Source of the DNA: CBDUZS01 sp965371785
Lineage (GTDB): Bacteria; Fermentibacterota; Fermentibacteria; Fermentibacterales; JCC-6
Direction: 5' to 3'
NCBI GenBank assembly: GCA_965371785.1
Contig: CBDUZS010000084.1
Coordinates: 1 to 9,043, forward strand
Length of the DNA stretch: 9,043 bases
The notes under the pieces were generated by a model that saw only the letters and a list, made by a program, of their open reading frames with translations, searched no databases and was not told the DNA's origin. Within the stretch, counting starts at the first letter, position 1. Each line of letters begins with the position of its first letter. Of the stretch, positions 7,073 through 9,043 are shown piece after piece. The position numbers and the translations under genes are program-made.

Positions 7073-7080
7073 GGTTCTAG
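7060..7080 (-). promoter_or_regulatory. Imperfect dyad over the toxin start, candidate antitoxin operator
   Basis: The minus strand reads CTAGAACC-ATGG-TATTCATAG: the arms CTA-GAA and TTC-(A)-TAG flank the perfect palindrome ACCATGGT (7068-7075). The element spans the start codon and abuts the -10 box, where an HTH antitoxin commonly binds to repress its own operon. The symmetry has unpaired bases, so the assignment is tentative. Confidence 0.3.
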
Positions 7081-7106
7081 TATACGCCAATGGCTGATAG
7101 TGTCAA
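7079..7106 (-). promoter_or_regulatory. Strong sigma-70-type promoter of the toxin-antitoxin operon
   Basis: On the minus strand a perfect -35 TTGACA (7101-7106) is separated by 16 bases from TATACT (7079-7084), five of six matches to the -10 consensus. Counting seven bases on from the -10 box puts the transcription start at about 7072, the A of the toxin ATG. The operon mRNA would then be leaderless or nearly so. Confidence 0.68.
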
Positions 7107-7140
7107 GTCATGATTGTGATCGTGCAGGTCTTGATTCTCT

Positions 7141-7176
7141 CAGGAATATCAGGGATTGACTAACCTGGAATATCGG
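7141..7176 (+). repeat. Two direct copies of a GGAATATC element
   Basis: CAGGAATATCAG (7141-7152) and CTGGAATATCGG (7165-7176) match at 10 of 12 positions and start 24 bases apart. They straddle the predicted -35 box (7156-7161) of the epimerase promoter, with the second copy between -35 and -10. This is the layout of a regulator-binding site, though no regulator can be named. Confidence 0.4.
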
Positions 7177-7184
7177 AATGTAGT
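7156..7184 (+). promoter_or_regulatory. Candidate promoter of the epimerase gene
   Basis: TTGACT (7156-7161, five of six -35 matches) and TGTAGT (7179-7184, four of six -10 matches) are 17 bases apart. The predicted start near 7191 gives a leader of about 89 bases with no recognisable riboswitch. The position, between divergent genes, supports a promoter here; the exact boxes are uncertain. Confidence 0.4.
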
Positions 7185-7267
7185 AGTATTTCTCTCTGGA
7201 GATACACACTGGTTGCAGGTGTACTGAGAAGAACGAGAACAGGATATTGAATTTCCCGAATCAAAGC

Positions 7268-7273
7268 AGAGGA
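7268..7273 (+). promoter_or_regulatory. Epimerase ribosome-binding site AGAGGA
   Basis: AGAGGA lies six bases before the ATG at 7280 and fixes the epimerase start there. The longer in-frame TTG start at 7247 would add eleven residues ahead of the MYLVTGGAGFIG motif that normally opens the family. Confidence 0.7.
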
Positions 7274-7279
7274 CATTAC

Positions 7280-8218
7280 ATGTATCTGGTAACTGGCGGT
7301 GCAGGCTTCATTGGGTGTAACATCGCACGTGCGGTTCTCGATAAGGGCATGCGGGTTCGCATTCTCGATAACTTCAGCACAGGTCACTGGCACAACCTCA
7401 GGGACATCAGGGACGACATAGAAGTTGTAGAGGGCGACCTGCGCAGTTACCACATCGTCCGGAAGGCAATGGAGGGTATCGAGGTCGTGTTTCACCAGGG
7501 AGCGCTTCCCAGCGTGCCCCGGTCGATAGCCGACCCGATTACATCGAATGAAGTGAACGTGCAGGGAACACTGAACATCCTTCACGCTGCACTCGATTCC
7601 GGATGCAGGAGAGCCGTGTTCGCCTCTTCCTCGTCGATCTACGGGAATGCTCCGGAGGAGGTCAAGAGGGAAGATCTTCATGTCCGGCCACTATCACCCT
7701 ATGCCGTCAGCAAGCTGGCAGGGGAAAAGTACTTCCAGGTGTTCCATCACATCTACGGTCTCGAGACGGTAGCCGTGCGGTACTTCAACGTGTTCGGCCC
7801 GTACCAGGATCCCGACAGCCCGTACTCAGCCGTAATTCCGCTGTTCGTTCGGGCCATCCTTGCAGGTGAGCCGCCCGTGATAGACGGTGACGGCGAGCAG
7901 TCGAGGGATTTCACGTACGTCGACAACGTGGTTCACGCAAACCTTCTCGCTGCCGACGCTCCCGATGCTCCCGGGTATGTGATCAATGTAGCCTGCAACG
8001 ACAGCATCACGGTCAACCACCTTGCCTCTGAAATCGCAAGGCTGCTCGGCCGGGAGGATATCGTTCCCGTTTACGGTCCGAGCAGACCGGGAGACGTGAA
8101 GCACAGTTGCGCGGACATATCGCTTGCGAAGAAGCTCCTGGGTTACGAGCCGGTGGTTTCCTTCGAAGAGGGACTTGCCAGGACGGTCGAATTCCTCAGG
8201 AATTCCCCGCGGATCTGA
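7280..8218 (+). CDS. NAD-dependent nucleotide-sugar 4-epimerase (WbpP/GalE-like)
   Basis: A 312-aa cytoplasmic extended short-chain dehydrogenase/reductase that inverts C4 of a UDP-hexose for polysaccharide synthesis. It begins with the NAD-binding GGAGFIG (residues 6-12) and has LDNFSTG (29-35), GDL (52-54), the GALPSVPRSIADPITSNEVN block (74-93), FASSSSIYGN (114-123) with the catalytic Ser/Thr region, the YxxxK pair Tyr141/Lys145 in SPYAVSK, RYFNVFGPYQDP (167-178), DGDGEQSRDFTYVDN (202-216) and RPGDVKHSCADI (269-280). The block around residues 74-93 and the RYFNVFG region are closest to the WbpP/UDP-GlcNAc 4-epimerase branch. At the position of the GalE substrate gatekeeper (Tyr299 in E. 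coli, Ser306 in WbpP) this protein appears to have Ser276, suggesting it accepts N-acetylated UDP-sugars. It ends 19 bases before the convergent PDZ-protein stop. dTDP-glucose or UDP-glucuronate relatives are less likely. Confidence 0.9.
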   Translation: MYLVTGGAGFIGCNIARAVLDKGMRVRILDNFSTGHWHNLRDIRDDIEVVEGDLRSYHIVRKAMEGIEVVFHQGALPSVPRSIADPITSNEVNVQGTLNILHAALDSGCRRAVFASSSSIYGNAPEEVKREDLHVRPLSPYAVSKLAGEKYFQVFHHIYGLETVAVRYFNVFGPYQDPDSPYSAVIPLFVRAILAGEPPVIDGDGEQSRDFTYVDNVVHANLLAADAPDAPGYVINVACNDSITVNHLASEIARLLGREDIVPVYGPSRPGDVKHSCADISLAKKLLGYEPVVSFEEGLARTVEFLRNSPRI

Positions 8219-8237
8219 ATTCGAGTATCCCGTTCAG

Positions 8238-9043
8238 TCAATCCTGTGCTTCCAGCATCAGCGGCGGCAGCAGGTCTTCCAGGTCCAGCACGAGTTCAGC
8301 AGTGTAGACCCTTTCTCTGTCACGGTCCGTGATGAAGGTCTCCATCGCGTAACCGGAGTCTTCGGTGACCATGCCGCTGAAGACCTCAAAGCCGTTCACC
8401 CTCACCGTGACCGGTTCAGGAAAATCGATCATCTCCCTGTGGAGAAGGAGCCTGAGCACGCACAGACGGTTCACATCCAGATCGAACACGTTGTCTTCGA
8501 CAGATGCATCCACTCTCACCGAGGGGGCTGTTCTCGGCAGCAGCCAGTAATACTCTGGCATGTTGAACGACTCCGAGAGCTGCAGCGTCTCGCCATCCCT
8601 CTCCACCATCAGGGTGAAAGGATCGCCCGGCAGCATGTCCGAAAGGATGGGGTATACGTCATCCATGCTGAAAACCAGTGCTCCCATGAAACCCGTTATG
8701 ACATCTCCCCCCTGGAGGCCCGCCCTGACTGCGGGAACATCACCGTCTGCCACGGCTGATATGCGCACTCCATCCTCTTCATATTCCCAGTCCACGTAAA
8801 AGCCGAACATCAGCCTGTCGGATACGAGGATCATGTTCCAGTCGGCGTCTGTGCCTATCAGGGGCCATGGGATTATGGAGTCTACTGCGAGCCAGTCGCA
8901 GCGACCTGGCTCAGAGCTTTCCCAGACGATCGCTTCGGGGTGGCTTCTGATCGTGGTGCGGAGAAACTCACCGAGTTCCGCCTCGACGAGGGGGAAGTAA
9001 GCGGGGTCATGCTCGTAGCCGTCGCAAGTCCTGTAGATGATGT
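8238..9043 (-). CDS. C-terminal part of a PDZ-containing protein, possible secreted alpha/beta hydrolase (partial)
   Basis: The reading frame is open to the right edge, so 267 residues are visible and the N-terminus is outside the window; the internal Met at 8834 is not the start. Visible residues about 1-55 include DGYEHDPAYFPL, SHPEAIVWESSEPGRCDWLAVDSI and resemble the end of the catalytic region of esterase/dienelactone-hydrolase-like proteins, where His11 could be the catalytic histidine (inference). Residues about 75-155 form a PDZ domain: FGFYVDWEYEEDGVRISAVA, GDVPAVRAGLQGGDVITG, then a helix and FTLMVERDGETLQL. Residues about 170-260 are a beta-rich tail: NVFDLDVNRLCVLRLLLHRE, DFPEPVTVRVNGFEVFSGMV, and FITDRDRERVYTAELVLDLEDL. 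Similar tails with a KPV-x-V-x-VNG motif occur in predicted secreted hydrolases. A PDZ protease accessory protein is another option. No convincing terminator separates it from the convergent epimerase gene. Confidence 0.75.
   Translation of the reverse strand, partial: IIYRTCDGYEHDPAYFPLVEAELGEFLRTTIRSHPEAIVWESSEPGRCDWLAVDSIIPWPLIGTDADWNMILVSDRLMFGFYVDWEYEEDGVRISAVADGDVPAVRAGLQGGDVITGFMGALVFSMDDVYPILSDMLPGDPFTLMVERDGETLQLSESFNMPEYYWLLPRTAPSVRVDASVEDNVFDLDVNRLCVLRLLLHREMIDFPEPVTVRVNGFEVFSGMVTEDSGYAMETFITDRDRERVYTAELVLDLEDLLPPLMLEAQD

Noticed and set aside
7190..7279. Riboswitch or attenuator in the epimerase leader
   Set aside because: Only short, weak inverted repeats (such as ACAC / GTGT) are seen, with no known aptamer motif or terminator-like stem.
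7160..7681. Long minus-strand open frame opposite the epimerase gene
   Set aside because: It is antisense to a clear epimerase with all family motifs; the peptide has no recognisable domain.

Overview
This is a bacterial chromosomal segment of moderately high GC in its housekeeping genes (one 60-base line inside metH counts to 60% GC), with tightly packed or overlapping genes, frequent AGG arginine codons and Gram-negative-style envelope functions. The gene arrangement metF / stand-alone MetH reactivation domain / short MetH resembles that of Thermotoga and many uncultivated bacteria. Together with the exopolysaccharide-type genes this suggests an uncultured bacterium of a candidate phylum; the phylum cannot be fixed from this window.

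Left third (about 29-3835, + strand): a methyl-transfer operon. 5,10-methylenetetrahydrofolate reductase (MetF) makes 5-methyl-THF. A cobalamin-dependent methionine synthase of 778 aa (homocysteine, pterin and B12 modules) uses it to methylate homocysteine. The AdoMet-dependent reactivation domain, which forms the C-terminus of long MetH enzymes, is a separate 204-aa gene between them. All junctions overlap by a few bases, indicating translational coupling.

Middle (about 3828-6281): a membrane-anchored SGNH-like protein on the + strand, whose probable TTG start and AGGAGG ribosome-binding site lie inside the end of metH. It runs tail to tail, with 12 bases between stop codons, into an AlgI-like MBOAT O-acyltransferase on the - strand. 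The two are plausible partners for O-acylating an envelope or extracellular polysaccharide.

Right of centre (about 6282-7110, - strand): a locally lower-GC accessory patch with a toxin-first type II toxin-antitoxin pair (RelE/HigB-type toxin, XRE-family HTH antitoxin). It has a near-consensus sigma-70-type promoter so close to the toxin ATG that the mRNA is predicted to be leaderless. Directly after the antitoxin stop lies what looks like the C-terminal remnant of a second RelE/ParE-type toxin.

Right end (7107-9043): a promoter region carrying a repeated GGAATATC element, a short-chain nucleotide-sugar 4-epimerase (WbpP/GalE-like, with a small gatekeeper residue suggesting N-acetylated UDP-sugars), and, convergent with it, the C-terminal part of a PDZ-containing protein that runs off the window. 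Its visible region resembles the tail of secreted alpha/beta-hydrolase-like proteins.

No tRNA, rRNA, CRISPR array, insertion sequence or convincing intrinsic terminator was seen. No wholly new system is evident; the most unusual points are the split MetH, the divided acyltransferase pair, the leaderless toxin promoter and the decayed toxin beside a living TA module.
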